Positions 7,639 to 15,363 of a stretch of 22,892 nt of DNA are shown here, in pieces. The notes beneath the pieces were generated by a model, which did no database searches, was not told where the DNA came from, and worked only from the letters and a program-made list of their open reading frames with translations. The position numbers were made by a program, and so were the translations under genes. The stretch spans positions 1 through 22,892 of the forward strand of contig JAEDLR010000032.1 of the NCBI GenBank assembly GCA_016295145.1, in the 5' to 3' direction. How positions within the stretch are numbered: the stretch's first letter is position 1; the number at the start of each line of letters is the position of its first letter. This stretch comes from Oscillospiraceae bacterium. Lineage in GTDB: Bacteria > Bacillota > Clostridia > Oscillospirales > Ruminococcaceae.

Positions 7639-8802
7639 TTATGCTGTTTGAATGGCACGCAGCAGCCCATTGACCTGACCGGGCGTATTAAACACCGAAG
7701 GCGCAAATCGTATGGTACCCTGCGCCTTTGTGCCAATGGTATCGTGGGCAAGAGGGGCGCAATGCAAACCGCTGCGCAAGCAAAACCCCCGCTGTTGCAG
7801 CCGCAGGGCAAGCTCTGAACAATCACCTGTTTTGGGTGCAAAGGAAACCACGGGGGCATAGAAGGTATCTCTATGGCGGTATACTACGATATCGGGCATA
7901 CCGCGCAATCCTTCTATGAGCTGTCGGCACAGTGCCGACTCCTGCTGGTGTATGCGCTGTATGCTTTGCTGCTCCACCCACCGCAAACCTGCGTGGAGAC
8001 CCGCAATGCCGCATACATTCACCGTACCCGATTCCAGTGCGTCGGGGAGAAAATCTGGCTGCTTGACACTTGCCGACAAAGACCCCGTTCCGCCTTGCAT
8101 CAGCGGGGCAAGGGGCACGGTGCCGTCACTGATAAGCAACCCTGTGCCCATGGGGCCGTACAATCCCTTATGCCCCGCCGTGCAGAGGATCTGCATACCG
8201 TCTGCCAATGTGACGGGCAGCACACCGCAGGCCTGTGCGCCGTCCGCAATCAGAATCAGGGCATTTTCGCGGCAGAATGCAGCAAGCTGCCGATAGGGCA
8301 GGATCTGCCCCGTGACATTGCTCACCAGCGTGCAGATCACGATGCGCGTGTTCTGCTGCAAGCATCGTCGGAAATTTGCCAGCGTGGTTTCGGTGTCCGG
8401 GGCAATGCTTGCAATGCTGTAGGTGCAGATGCCTGCATCGGCAAGTGCCGCCACGGGACGGTACACGGAATTATGCTCCATACTGCTGATGATGATATGG
8501 TCCCCTTGCCGCACCGCGCCGTGTATCGCCAGATTCAGCGCATGGGTACAGTTTGCCGTGAAGATCACCTGTTGCGGCTCTGTGCCGAAATGCTGCGCAA
8601 TGGTCTCTCTGGCGGAATAAACTACATCGCCTGCCCGTTCCGCCAGAATATGCCCACCCCGCCCGGGATTGCCCGCGCTGTATCCCATGGCTTTTGCCAC
8701 CGCCTCATAGACGCAGGCAGGCTTCGGAAAGGTCGTTGCAGCGTTATCGAAATAAATCGGGGCAGGCTGCCGCGGTGCTTTGCCCCATTGCTGTGCGCTC
8801 AT
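7639..8802 (-). CDS. Cysteine desulfurase-family PLP enzyme
   Basis: This class V aminotransferase-fold enzyme probably removes sulfur (or selenium) from cysteine and holds it as a persulfide for delivery. The fold markers are DNAATTFPKP (19-28), GNPGRGGH (44-51), the substrate-stacking His110 in EHNSVYRP, Asp187 in DGAQACG, the PLP lysine Lys212 in TAGHKGLYGPMGTG, and the candidate persulfide cysteine Cys348 in RSGLHCAPL. At 387 aa it is a little shorter than NifS/IscS. It resembles the TIGR01977 desulfurase-like family rather than housekeeping IscS or SufS, since no IscU or Suf genes adjoin. Its ATG at 8802 overlaps the stop of the DUF3343 gene (ATGA), implying coupled translation and a joint function. 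A terminator follows. The acceptor is unknown. Confidence 0.88.
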   Translation of the reverse strand: MSAQQWGKAPRQPAPIYFDNAATTFPKPACVYEAVAKAMGYSAGNPGRGGHILAERAGDVVYSARETIAQHFGTEPQQVIFTANCTHALNLAIHGAVRQGDHIIISSMEHNSVYRPVAALADAGICTYSIASIAPDTETTLANFRRCLQQNTRIVICTLVSNVTGQILPYRQLAAFCRENALILIADGAQACGVLPVTLADGMQILCTAGHKGLYGPMGTGLLISDGTVPLAPLMQGGTGSLSASVKQPDFLPDALESGTVNVCGIAGLHAGLRWVEQQSIQRIHQQESALCRQLIEGLRGMPDIVVYRHRDTFYAPVVSFAPKTGDCSELALRLQQRGFCLRSGLHCAPLAHDTIGTKAQGTIRFAPSVFNTPGQVNGLLRAIQTA

Positions 8803-8996
8803 ACAATTTCAAAGGGGATACGGTGCTGCCGAAGCAGTTCCCGCACCACTTCTGGCGAGGCAGCCGTGTGAAAAACAGTTATACAGCCGCCGGATGTGGT
8901 CTTCTTGCGGCTATCGAAGGCAATATGCTGCCCTTGCAGCAGGCGCTTGACCTGCTGTGCATTGGTTTCACTGTGAATCTGTATCGTTGTCTGCAT
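8799..8996 (-). CDS. Small DUF3343 protein, putative sulfur/selenium carrier
   Basis: This 65-aa cytoplasmic protein resembles DUF3343 (PF11823, putative Se/S carrier-like). It has a compact beta-alpha-beta layout: an N-terminal strand, a helix around NAQQVKRLLQ, a central TSGGC segment containing the only cysteine (Cys39), and a last helix ending in a short strand. DUF3343 genes are often found beside TIGR01977-type desulfurases. I infer that Cys39 could accept a persulfide from the adjacent enzyme, which is encoded directly downstream and shares an ATGA overlap. The start at 8996 was chosen because an AAAGGAG lies about 11 nt upstream and the domain begins there; an in-frame start at 9071 would add an unrelated 25-aa leader. 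No good promoter was seen, so it may depend on read-through from the permease operon. Confidence 0.7.
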   Translation of the reverse strand: MQTTIQIHSETNAQQVKRLLQGQHIAFDSRKKTTSGGCITVFHTAASPEVVRELLRQHRIPFEIV

Positions 8997-9082
8997 TGCA
9001 GTGTTTGCTCCTTTCAGAAAAATAAGGCAATGCCTTGCTACATCATATGCCGATTCGACACAAAAGGACACTGCATAGCAAA

Positions 9083-9113
9083 GAGAGATGCCCTGTGATA
9101 CAGAGCATCTCTC
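9083..9113 (-). terminator. Hairpin terminator after the regulator-transporter operon
   Basis: Arms 9083-9096 and 9100-9113 form a 14-bp stem (one G.U pair in the minus-strand RNA) with a 3-nt loop, starting 8 nt beyond the permease stop. The following T-run is only TTT, so termination may be partial and could leave read-through for the DUF3343 operon. Confidence 0.7.
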
Positions 9114-9120
9114 GGCTTAT

Positions 9121-12048
9121 TCAGATATCGTTCGGGCGTTCCATCAGGCGTTTCATGCCGGGCTTTGCGCACAGCATTGAGATCAGAAGATTGACACCGA
9201 ACACCACAGCCATCACGCCAATGATGATCGCCCCGATTCCTACGAAGTCAGTCTCATTGGCGATGCCGCCGAATTTGCAGGCATACAACAGACCCAGCCC
9301 GCAGCCCAGTACCGAGGCGGTGGCGGAGAACAGCATCCCCTCTGCCACAAGCATTTTCTTGATTTGTCTGATGCTGCAGCCCATGGTGCGCAGCATTCGC
9401 AGCTCAGCGTGGCGATTGAGAACATTGGTGTGCAGGCTATTGACCATGGTAAGCACGCCTGCCAGCCATACGCTGATGACGATAATCGCCAGTACGGCAA
9501 ACACACCGAGCATTTGTTTAACATAACCTGTGTTTTTGTAATAATAATCCCAATATGATAAGCCATTTGTCTGATCGTAAAGGGCATCCAGCTCTGCGAT
9601 CATGGTATCGTAGTCTGCATTACGGTTTGCCGCCACCTCTACCGAGATTTGTGCACTCGGCTCATAGCGGTAGTACATTTCAACGGGCATCAGCAGACTG
9701 TAACCAAGCCCCTGTTTAGACTGTGTTTCATCGTCGGTTGCCGTAGGGTCGGTTTGATCCGTATCTTCGGTGGCAGTAATGCAGCCTGCAATGCCGATGG
9801 GCTTTCTCAGTTGGTAGCCCAGTGTTACGGTCGAATCACCATATATCAGCGGCTCTGCATCACCAAACACGGAGGATGCGGGTGCATAAGTCGCAGACTG
9901 GTACATTGTGTTCCGTGGATCGCTTGCAGGGGTGGGGATGATGATATTGGGGAAGCCGTATGCCAGCAGTGCCTGATTGGATTGCAGCCAATCCTGATAG
10001 GCAAGCCCTGTAACGGGATACAGATCGCGGTCATAACGTTTCTCATCAATAACGCGGATCCACATGAGTACCGGCTCATCCTTGTTCAGTGCAGGCGTTT
10101 TTTCTCTATCCCTAAACATGACATCAACGGTATCCCTGAGGGAAAGCGAACGGTAATTGGGGTTTTCCTCACAGTGATCCAGCATCTGCGTATATGCCGC
10201 AGCGTTTTTGCTGATGAGTATAAAATCGGATATGTAGTTGTCGGCAGCGACATCCCCATCATCAACTTGTGTGCTTGCTGTACGAATCGCAAGTGCCACA
10301 AGCCCGACTGCCATCGCCACGGTAAATGTCATGCCCAGCGTCATGGCAACGGTGCTGACCACCAGACTGCGGCGTGTGCGCTTAATATTCTTCCATGCGT
10401 AGCGGTACAGGAATCCACGCTGGGTTTTGGGGATTGTACGGGGGCGTTTTGCTGTTTTCGGTTTGTTCAGATGGGTCGCCTGCTTCAGGGAAAGATTGCG
10501 GCTTGCATACATAGCAGAGGTATATGCCGAAATATAGATCGCCAGCACAGAAAGCACAACGGTCAGTGCCAACAGCCACCCGTATACAGAGAACTCGACG
10601 TGTTCCAGATTTGTACGGAAGAGTACGTGCACACCCAACTGGGTAGTGCCCACTGCCGCAGCAATGCCGATTATCAGGGAGAGCAGCGTATAGGCGGTCG
10701 CCTCGGTGAATACCAGCGTCAGCAACTGCTTTTTGCTTGCACCCATAATGCGCAGTGTGGCAAATTGCCTGGTACGCTCCAACACGGAGATCTCAAAGGC
10801 ATTGTCGATGATAAACCGCGCAAAGCCCCAGATGATCAGCAGCGCAAGGGCGGCGGGTGCGCCAATGACAAGAATATTGCTGTCAAAGCGGATGTAGCGA
10901 AGCTGCGCCTCCAGCAGTTCTGTGTTCAGTGCGCTTTCCTCAATGACGAGATCTGCTGCATCCTCTGCCTTGCGTTGATTGAACGAGTCAACCACCATTT
11001 GCAGACCGTCCAGAAAGGATACGCTTTTTGTAATGCAGCCGTAGCGAATGGATGCATTGTTTATCCCGGGAATCTCCGGGTTCACTGTGGCAAACAATGA
11101 CATCGCCGCATCCACCACGGATTGCGCAAACACCATATCCTCACAGGAAAAAACGATTTCGGGAAGTGTAAAGTCTTTATCCAGATAGGAAGCATCCACA
11201 TAGGAGTCATTATCGGGAGTAATAGGTTGACGAGGAAAAAAACCTGCCACTGTCCGGGTGATCTCTATCATTTCACCGCGCTGCATGGCTTGCAGTTCCA
11301 GATCATTGAGCGAATAACCGTATCGTTTCATGGCTTCTATCATGTTGTAAGCCATTATGTGGCGGCGAAACTCTGTGGTATCCACTTTACCCTTATCGGT
11401 GCCGTCATTGAGAAGGATATAGTCCAGATTCTCGTTGGCGTTGATTTTTGCAATTGTTTCACGCAGCTCCATGATCTGCGGTATGGAATCATCAATCACG
11501 GCATATACCGGCGTGATGCGCAGCGTAATGGTATCGCCTATGGCATAGCGCAGCGAAAGATCCCCTTCCGGCAGCAGCACCTCGCCCTTTTGCAGCGATG
11601 TACTCTGCCCCACCCTTTGGTTTTCCGGAACCAGCGCGGTATTGCCCTCTGCAGCCCACATTTCCAGATACTGCAGGCGATAGATGTCGTTGTCATCTGT
11701 CTGTATCTCCAAAAAACCGATGCCGTCCTGTTCATCGCGCACGCTTTGCATATACAGCGTGGCGGAATTCTTAAAGTAGTAATCTGAAACGGCAGGATGA
11801 TGCTTCAGCAGATTTTCTTTGTCCGCCAACTGTTCTGCATCATCAGCGTCAAGCAGATAGGATGCATCAAATTCCCATCTGCCCTGCTCAGCTTCCAGCG
11901 TATTCACCAGGGATTTGTGCATGGTACTGCCTGCCACCGCAAACAGATTCAGGATAAACACTGAAAGCACGATGCAAATCGCTGTCAGCGTGGTGCGCAG
12001 CTTCTGGCGGCGCATATATTTCAGAGAGAGTGCAATCAGATGCTTCAC
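9121..12048 (-). CDS. Two-module FtsX-like ABC transporter permease
   Basis: This is the membrane subunit of an ABC exporter or mechanotransmission-type transporter. The chain is about 975 aa and consists of two FtsX-like modules. Each starts with one hydrophobic helix (about 20-40 and 562-588), followed by a large extracytoplasmic domain (about 42-390 and 590-830) and three further helices. The FtsX signature at the coupling helix is seen twice: ERTRQFATLRIMGASKKQLL (about 424-443) and NRHAELRMLRTMGCSIRQIK near the end. The GTG at 12048 is preferred because AGGGGGTGA lies 6 nt upstream; the GTG at 12057 overlaps the ATPase stop and has no room for a ribosome site. It is the last gene of the regulator-kinase-ATPase-permease operon. 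The substrate is unknown; peptide or antibiotic defence, lipoprotein handling or signalling are all possible. Confidence 0.88.
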   Translation of the reverse strand: MKHLIALSLKYMRRQKLRTTLTAICIVLSVFILNLFAVAGSTMHKSLVNTLEAEQGRWEFDASYLLDADDAEQLADKENLLKHHPAVSDYYFKNSATLYMQSVRDEQDGIGFLEIQTDDNDIYRLQYLEMWAAEGNTALVPENQRVGQSTSLQKGEVLLPEGDLSLRYAIGDTITLRITPVYAVIDDSIPQIMELRETIAKINANENLDYILLNDGTDKGKVDTTEFRRHIMAYNMIEAMKRYGYSLNDLELQAMQRGEMIEITRTVAGFFPRQPITPDNDSYVDASYLDKDFTLPEIVFSCEDMVFAQSVVDAAMSLFATVNPEIPGINNASIRYGCITKSVSFLDGLQMVVDSFNQRKAEDAADLVIEESALNTELLEAQLRYIRFDSNILVIGAPAALALLIIWGFARFIIDNAFEISVLERTRQFATLRIMGASKKQLLTLVFTEATAYTLLSLIIGIAAAVGTTQLGVHVLFRTNLEHVEFSVYGWLLALTVVLSVLAIYISAYTSAMYASRNLSLKQATHLNKPKTAKRPRTIPKTQRGFLYRYAWKNIKRTRRSLVVSTVAMTLGMTFTVAMAVGLVALAIRTASTQVDDGDVAADNYISDFILISKNAAAYTQMLDHCEENPNYRSLSLRDTVDVMFRDREKTPALNKDEPVLMWIRVIDEKRYDRDLYPVTGLAYQDWLQSNQALLAYGFPNIIIPTPASDPRNTMYQSATYAPASSVFGDAEPLIYGDSTVTLGYQLRKPIGIAGCITATEDTDQTDPTATDDETQSKQGLGYSLLMPVEMYYRYEPSAQISVEVAANRNADYDTMIAELDALYDQTNGLSYWDYYYKNTGYVKQMLGVFAVLAIIVISVWLAGVLTMVNSLHTNVLNRHAELRMLRTMGCSIRQIKKMLVAEGMLFSATASVLGCGLGLLYACKFGGIANETDFVGIGAIIIGVMAVVFGVNLLISMLCAKPGMKRLMERPNDI

Positions 12049-12053
12049 ACCGT

Positions 12054-12749
12054 TCACCCCCTGTATGCGGTCAGCACACCGTCTTGCATGGTAAAGATAC
12101 GGTCTGCCTGCGTAGCGATATTGCCGTCATGCGTCACCAGAAGCAGCGTCTGATTGTATTTTGCGATGGAATTTTTCAGAATGGAGATAATCTCGCGGCT
12201 GTTTTTGCTGTCCAGATTGCCTGTCGGTTCATCGGCAAGAATCAGTTGCGGCTTGTGAATCAGGGCGCGCGCAAAAGATACTCTCTGCTGCTGACCGCCC
12301 GAAAGCTCATGGGGATAATGGTGGCGTCTTGCGGTCAATCCGATCATTTCCAGCAATTCATCCAGATAGGCGGTATCCACGGGAGTGTTATCCAACCGCA
12401 GCGGCAGCACGATGTTTTCTTCCACGGTCAGCACGGGAATGAGGTTGTAATCCTGAAAAACAAACCCGATGTTTCTCCTGCGGTAGGCAGAAAGAAAATC
12501 ATCTTTTCTGCCTGTCAGATCAGCACCGTCAAAGATCACCCGCCCTGAATCTGCCGTATCCAATGTGCCAATGACATTCAGCAGTGTGGTTTTGCCGCCG
12601 CCGCTTTCCCCGATAATGGCAACGAATTCTCCCCGTGATACGGTCAGGTTCACATGGTTCAGCGCGTAGATCATGGCATCGCCCTTCCCGTAGGTCTTGA
12701 CCAGATCCTCTGCCTGCAATATCACCTGCGTAGTCGTTTGTTCATCCAT
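12054..12749 (-). CDS. ABC transporter ATP-binding protein (MacB/LolD/BceA class)
   Basis: This 231-aa ATPase drives the FtsX-like permease encoded immediately downstream. Counted from the chosen start, it has Walker A GESGGGKT (about 47-54), a Q-loop in FVFQDYN, the signature LSGGQQQR (about 150), Walker B LILADEPTGNLDS and the H-loop LVTHD. The DEPTGNLD form is typical of MacB/LolD-type exporters. The start ATG 12749 is preceded by AGGAGG with 9 nt spacing; an in-frame start at 12791 would add a 14-residue leader that runs through this ribosome site. The stop at 12054 overlaps the region where the permease starts. An 85-bp gap separates it from the kinase gene and holds a possible internal promoter. 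Confidence 0.94.
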   Translation of the reverse strand: MDEQTTTQVILQAEDLVKTYGKGDAMIYALNHVNLTVSRGEFVAIIGESGGGKTTLLNVIGTLDTADSGRVIFDGADLTGRKDDFLSAYRRRNIGFVFQDYNLIPVLTVEENIVLPLRLDNTPVDTAYLDELLEMIGLTARRHHYPHELSGGQQQRVSFARALIHKPQLILADEPTGNLDSKNSREIISILKNSIAKYNQTLLLVTHDGNIATQADRIFTMQDGVLTAYRG

Positions 12750-12781
12750 AAGATGTGTCCTCCTTTGTTGATGATATCTGC

Positions 12782-12814
12782 ATTGTAGCATAGAAATCTT
12801 ACGCCAAGGTGACG
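12782..12814 (-). promoter_or_regulatory. Possible activator-dependent promoter before the ABC genes
   Basis: On the minus strand, an extended -10 TGC-TACAAT (hexamer 12787-12782) sits 38 nt before the ATPase start without a usable -35. Two 5-bp direct repeats, read on the plus strand as TTACG (12799-12803) and TGACG (12810-12814), lie 11 bp apart around the -35 position. This spacing is what OmpR-type regulators often bind. It is a hypothesis from sequence layout only. Confidence 0.4.
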
Positions 12815-12834
12815 AAGAACGGAAATGGCGACAA

Positions 12835-14043
12835 TTATCGCAAAAAAGTCATCACAAAACGGCTGCCGGTATCGTTTGCAGAAAACACGGTGATTTCTCC
12901 CCCATGTGCCGTTACAATGCGCTTTGCAATGGCAAGCCCCACGCCCACGCTCTGCATATCGTTGCAATTGGAGCGTTTGTGAAAACGTTCAAACAGGTGG
13001 GGAATCTCTGCGTGAGGGATGCCCTTGCCGTTATCCTCGATGGTGATGACAGCGTAGGCAGGCGTATCGGTGACAGTGATGGTAATGTGGTCGCATTCTG
13101 CGTGATCTACCGCGTTTTTCATGATGTTCTGAATTGCCTCCCGCAGCCAGATACTGTCATGCATCAGAGAAGCATCAGTATCGGCAAGGGTCAGCGCAAT
13201 GTGTTTCTGGCGAAGCATGGGAGAAAGCTCCCTCACGGCAGCCTGACAGGTTTGCAGCAAGGACTGCTCCGCCATTTGATACGAAACGGCACCCACATCC
13301 AGCTTGGCAAGCTTCAACGAGGTGCGCAGCAGACTTTCCATGTGGTCAAGCTGAGCGGTCATTTCTTCGGTCAGTTGTGTGCGCTGTGCATCGTCCAGCA
13401 GGGCAGGCTGTGCCAGAAGGTCGCTGTTTAAGCGTATGACGGCAAGCACGGTTTTTAGCTGATGAGAAAGGTCGGTGAGAAATTCTGCAAGCTGCTGTTT
13501 TTCATACTGCAGATGCTCTGTCATATGACGCATCTGCCGCCCGATGCCGGCAATACCCTCTGCCATGCGCCCGATGCTGTCGCTTGCCGCATATGCCTCG
13601 GTGATCTCGGCCGCAGGGTTTTCACGCAGAGCAAGGCATTCTACACGCAAAGCTTCCATGCGCTTGTACTCCTTCAGCAGCGTCAGCAGCGAAAACACAT
13701 TGACGATCACAACAGGAACGGCAAATGCGGTATAAATCCAACCGAACAGCCGCTGCTGCAACCCGTGATAGCAAGCCATCAGCCGTGGAGAAAGTGCCGC
13801 TGTGACATCGTATTCTGCAAGCAGCGCCTCCCCCCATTGAATCTGCTCATCGCTTGCCTGTGCCGTAAAGGGCGCACCGCCTGCAAATCCCAGCAACATC
13901 GTAATGCGTTCCTCTGTCAGTGCATCGGCACAGTACCGCGCGATGACCCATGCAAGGGGCAGCCCCAGAATCAGCAACACGGCGGCACGTAGCAGTGTAC
14001 GCAGAGAAGCGCGATTCAAAAGCATCAGGTCTGCGGCATCCAT
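12835..14043 (-). CDS. Sensor histidine kinase
   Basis: This membrane sensor kinase should phosphorylate the response regulator encoded just upstream. Two hydrophobic helices (about 15-37 and 101-123) flank an extracytoplasmic loop of some 60 residues. A HAMP-like linker and coiled region follow (124-185), then the dimerisation/phosphoacceptor helix with His194 in DLSHQLKT. The ATPase domain has the N-box Asn306/Asn310 (NIMKNAVDHA), the G1 box DNGKGI (337-342), an F-box region (LFERFHK) and the G2 box GVGLAIAK (367-374). It is 402 aa with all catalytic boxes intact. ATG 14043 lies inside the end of the regulator gene (19-nt overlap) behind a G-rich ribosome site. Its location next to an ABC transporter suggests that it controls, or senses through, that transporter. 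The ligand is unknown. Confidence 0.93.
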   Translation of the reverse strand: MDAADLMLLNRASLRTLLRAAVLLILGLPLAWVIARYCADALTEERITMLLGFAGGAPFTAQASDEQIQWGEALLAEYDVTAALSPRLMACYHGLQQRLFGWIYTAFAVPVVIVNVFSLLTLLKEYKRMEALRVECLALRENPAAEITEAYAASDSIGRMAEGIAGIGRQMRHMTEHLQYEKQQLAEFLTDLSHQLKTVLAVIRLNSDLLAQPALLDDAQRTQLTEEMTAQLDHMESLLRTSLKLAKLDVGAVSYQMAEQSLLQTCQAAVRELSPMLRQKHIALTLADTDASLMHDSIWLREAIQNIMKNAVDHAECDHITITVTDTPAYAVITIEDNGKGIPHAEIPHLFERFHKRSNCNDMQSVGVGLAIAKRIVTAHGGEITVFSANDTGSRFVMTFLR

Positions 14044-14630
14044 TGATATCCCACCCCCCGTTTGGTCTGAATCTTGCCCGCATTGCCTGCGGCATCCAAC
14101 TTCTCACGCAATCGGCTGATATGTACCGAGAGCGTATTATCGTTGACGAATTCGCCCTTTGCATCCCACAGATATGCAAGCAGTTGTTCCCGTCTGACAT
14201 ACTGCCCCTTATGCAGCATCAGATATTCCAACAGCTTTTGTTCTACGGCGGTCAAATCGGCAAGAGGCATGATAACAGTGCGCCTGCGCAGATTTGCCTT
14301 GATCCGTGAGAGCAGCTCCGCTAAGCGAAAGGGCTTTGTGATATAATCATCGCCGCCGTGTTCCAGTCCGCGGATGATATCGGTTTCGTCATCGCATGAA
14401 GATAGAAAAATCACGGGCACATCGCTGCAAGCACGCACTGCGCGGCAGAATTCCACACCGTTGCCGTCAGGCAGCAGCACATCCAGCAGAAGCAGGTCTG
14501 CATCAGGATAGAGCGTTTCCGCTTCCGCAACGGTAGCGGCGCAAAGCACCGCAAAGCCGGCGGTTTTCAGCGAAAGCGCAATGTTTTTGTTGAGCAGTAC
14601 ATCATCTTCCAGTATCATAATTGTTTGCAT
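14025..14630 (-). CDS. OmpR-family response regulator with shortened effector domain
   Basis: This 201-aa DNA-binding regulator is the partner of the downstream kinase. The receiver domain (1-115) has acidic residues Asp9/Asp10, phospho-acceptor Asp50 (LLLLDVLLPDG), Ser77/78 at the switch position and Lys99 (ITKPF). The winged-helix domain starts abruptly at about 125 (DLTAVEQKLLEYLM) and runs to RGVGYQW, including NDNTLSVHISRLREKL. OmpR proteins normally have 25-30 residues of N-terminal beta-sheet between these domains; here about 8 remain, which explains the short length. The start at 14630 follows GGAGG with 8 nt spacing and begins the first receiver strand; the in-frame start at 14690 would need 20 extra residues unrelated to the domain. 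It is the first gene of the operon. Confidence 0.93.
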   Translation of the reverse strand: MQTIMILEDDVLLNKNIALSLKTAGFAVLCAATVAEAETLYPDADLLLLDVLLPDGNGVEFCRAVRACSDVPVIFLSSCDDETDIIRGLEHGGDDYITKPFRLAELLSRIKANLRRRTVIMPLADLTAVEQKLLEYLMLHKGQYVRREQLLAYLWDAKGEFVNDNTLSVHISRLREKLDAAGNAGKIQTKRGVGYQWMPQT

Positions 14631-14678
14631 GACGGTACCTCCGTTTTTTTGAATGCCACTGCATATTGTCAGGCATCC

Positions 14679-14707
14679 GGTATAGCACATTTCCCGGGGA
14701 TTGTCAA
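14679..14707 (-). promoter_or_regulatory. Promoter of the two-component/ABC operon
   Basis: On the minus strand, a consensus -35 TTGACA (14707-14702), a 17-bp spacer and an extended -10 TGC-TATACC (14684-14679) lie about 50 nt upstream of the regulator start. Its -35 shares five base pairs with the -35 of the divergent yfcE promoter. Confidence 0.75.
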
Positions 14708-14729
14708 AATCAACCGATTGTGTTATAAT
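14701..14729 (+). promoter_or_regulatory. Promoter of yfcE
   Basis: A -35 TTGTCA (14701-14706), a 17-bp spacer and a perfect -10 TATAAT (14724-14729) with an extended TGT element. AAAGGAGA at 14745-14752 then precedes ATG 14762. The -35 overlaps the -35 of the opposite-strand regulator promoter. Confidence 0.88.
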
Positions 14730-14761
14730 GGGAAAAACATATCCAAAGGAGAACTTGATTT

Positions 14762-15334
14762 ATGAAATGGCTGATTGCATCGGATCTGCACGGTTCGGCG
14801 TATTATACCGAACAGCTACTGGCGGCATTTGCCGCAGAAAAGGCGCATCGACTGTTGCTGCTTGGGGATTTGCTGTATCACGGCCCGCGCAATGATCTGC
14901 CCCGTGATTATGCGCCAAAATCTGTGATTGCCATGCTCAATGCCCATCAACGGGAGATTCTCTGTGTACGCGGAAACTGTGATGCCGAGGTAGACCAGAT
15001 GGTACTGGAATTTCCCATTCTGGCGGATTATGCCATACTGACTGTCGGCAGCCGCATGATATTCGCGACGCACGGGCATCTCTACCATACGGAGCATCTG
15101 CCGCCCATGCATGAGGGAGATATTCTGTTGCACGGCCATACGCATATCCCGAAATGCGTGCCCTGTGGTGAGGGCATTGTGTACTGTAATCCGGGGTCTG
15201 TGTCGATCCCCAAAGAGGGCTCGGCACACGGATATATGACACTGGAGGGCAGCGTTTTGGAGTGGAAAGATTTGCAGGGACAGTGCTATCACCGCTGGGA
15301 TTTGTGCGATACGGCGTTTTCCCCTCTGCGGTGA
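14762..15334 (+). CDS. yfcE: YfcE/MJ0936-family metallophosphodiesterase
   Basis: This 190-aa cytoplasmic phosphodiesterase has the compact calcineurin-like fold and hydrolyses model phosphodiesters in characterised relatives; the physiological substrate is unclear. All metal-binding motifs are seen: SDLHG (7-11), GDLLYHGPRND (about 35-45), GNCD (about 71-74), THGH (about 102-105) and HGHTH (about 123-127), followed by NPGS. The length matches the family. The start at 14762 has a strong ribosome site and its own promoter 30 bp further up. It is monocistronic: the next gene (birA) is convergent, with only 29 bp between the stops and no convincing terminator. It is divergent from the two-component operon, with overlapping promoters; there is no other evidence of a functional tie. 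Confidence 0.93.
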   Translation: MKWLIASDLHGSAYYTEQLLAAFAAEKAHRLLLLGDLLYHGPRNDLPRDYAPKSVIAMLNAHQREILCVRGNCDAEVDQMVLEFPILADYAILTVGSRMIFATHGHLYHTEHLPPMHEGDILLHGHTHIPKCVPCGEGIVYCNPGSVSIPKEGSAHGYMTLEGSVLEWKDLQGQCYHRWDLCDTAFSPLR

Positions 15335-15363
15335 TTGATAGGGATACCGTCCCCATGAAACCG

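Noticed and set aside
7488..7859. A 123-codon minus-strand frame in the gap after the desulfurase
   Set aside because: Most of it overlaps the 3' end of the desulfurase gene in another frame, and it reads through that operon's terminator.
9022..9034. Small palindrome AAGGCAATGCCTT as an additional terminator or operator
   Set aside because: Only a 5-bp stem is possible in RNA, and nothing else supports a function.
9649..11100. A 483-codon plus-strand open frame opposite the FtsX permease
   Set aside because: Cys- and His-rich translation with no domain, fully antisense to a convincing gene.
9121..14630. Assignment of the two-component/ABC operon as a BceRS-BceAB bacitracin module
   Set aside because: The permease has two FtsX modules each with a large outer domain, not the single large loop of BceB, and the kinase has a 60-residue outer loop rather than the short loop of BceS-type sensors.
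15335..15363. Terminator between convergent yfcE and birA
   Set aside because: Only a 4-5-bp GGGA/TCCC stem without a T-tract was found. Termination probably occurs inside the opposing gene or is factor-dependent.
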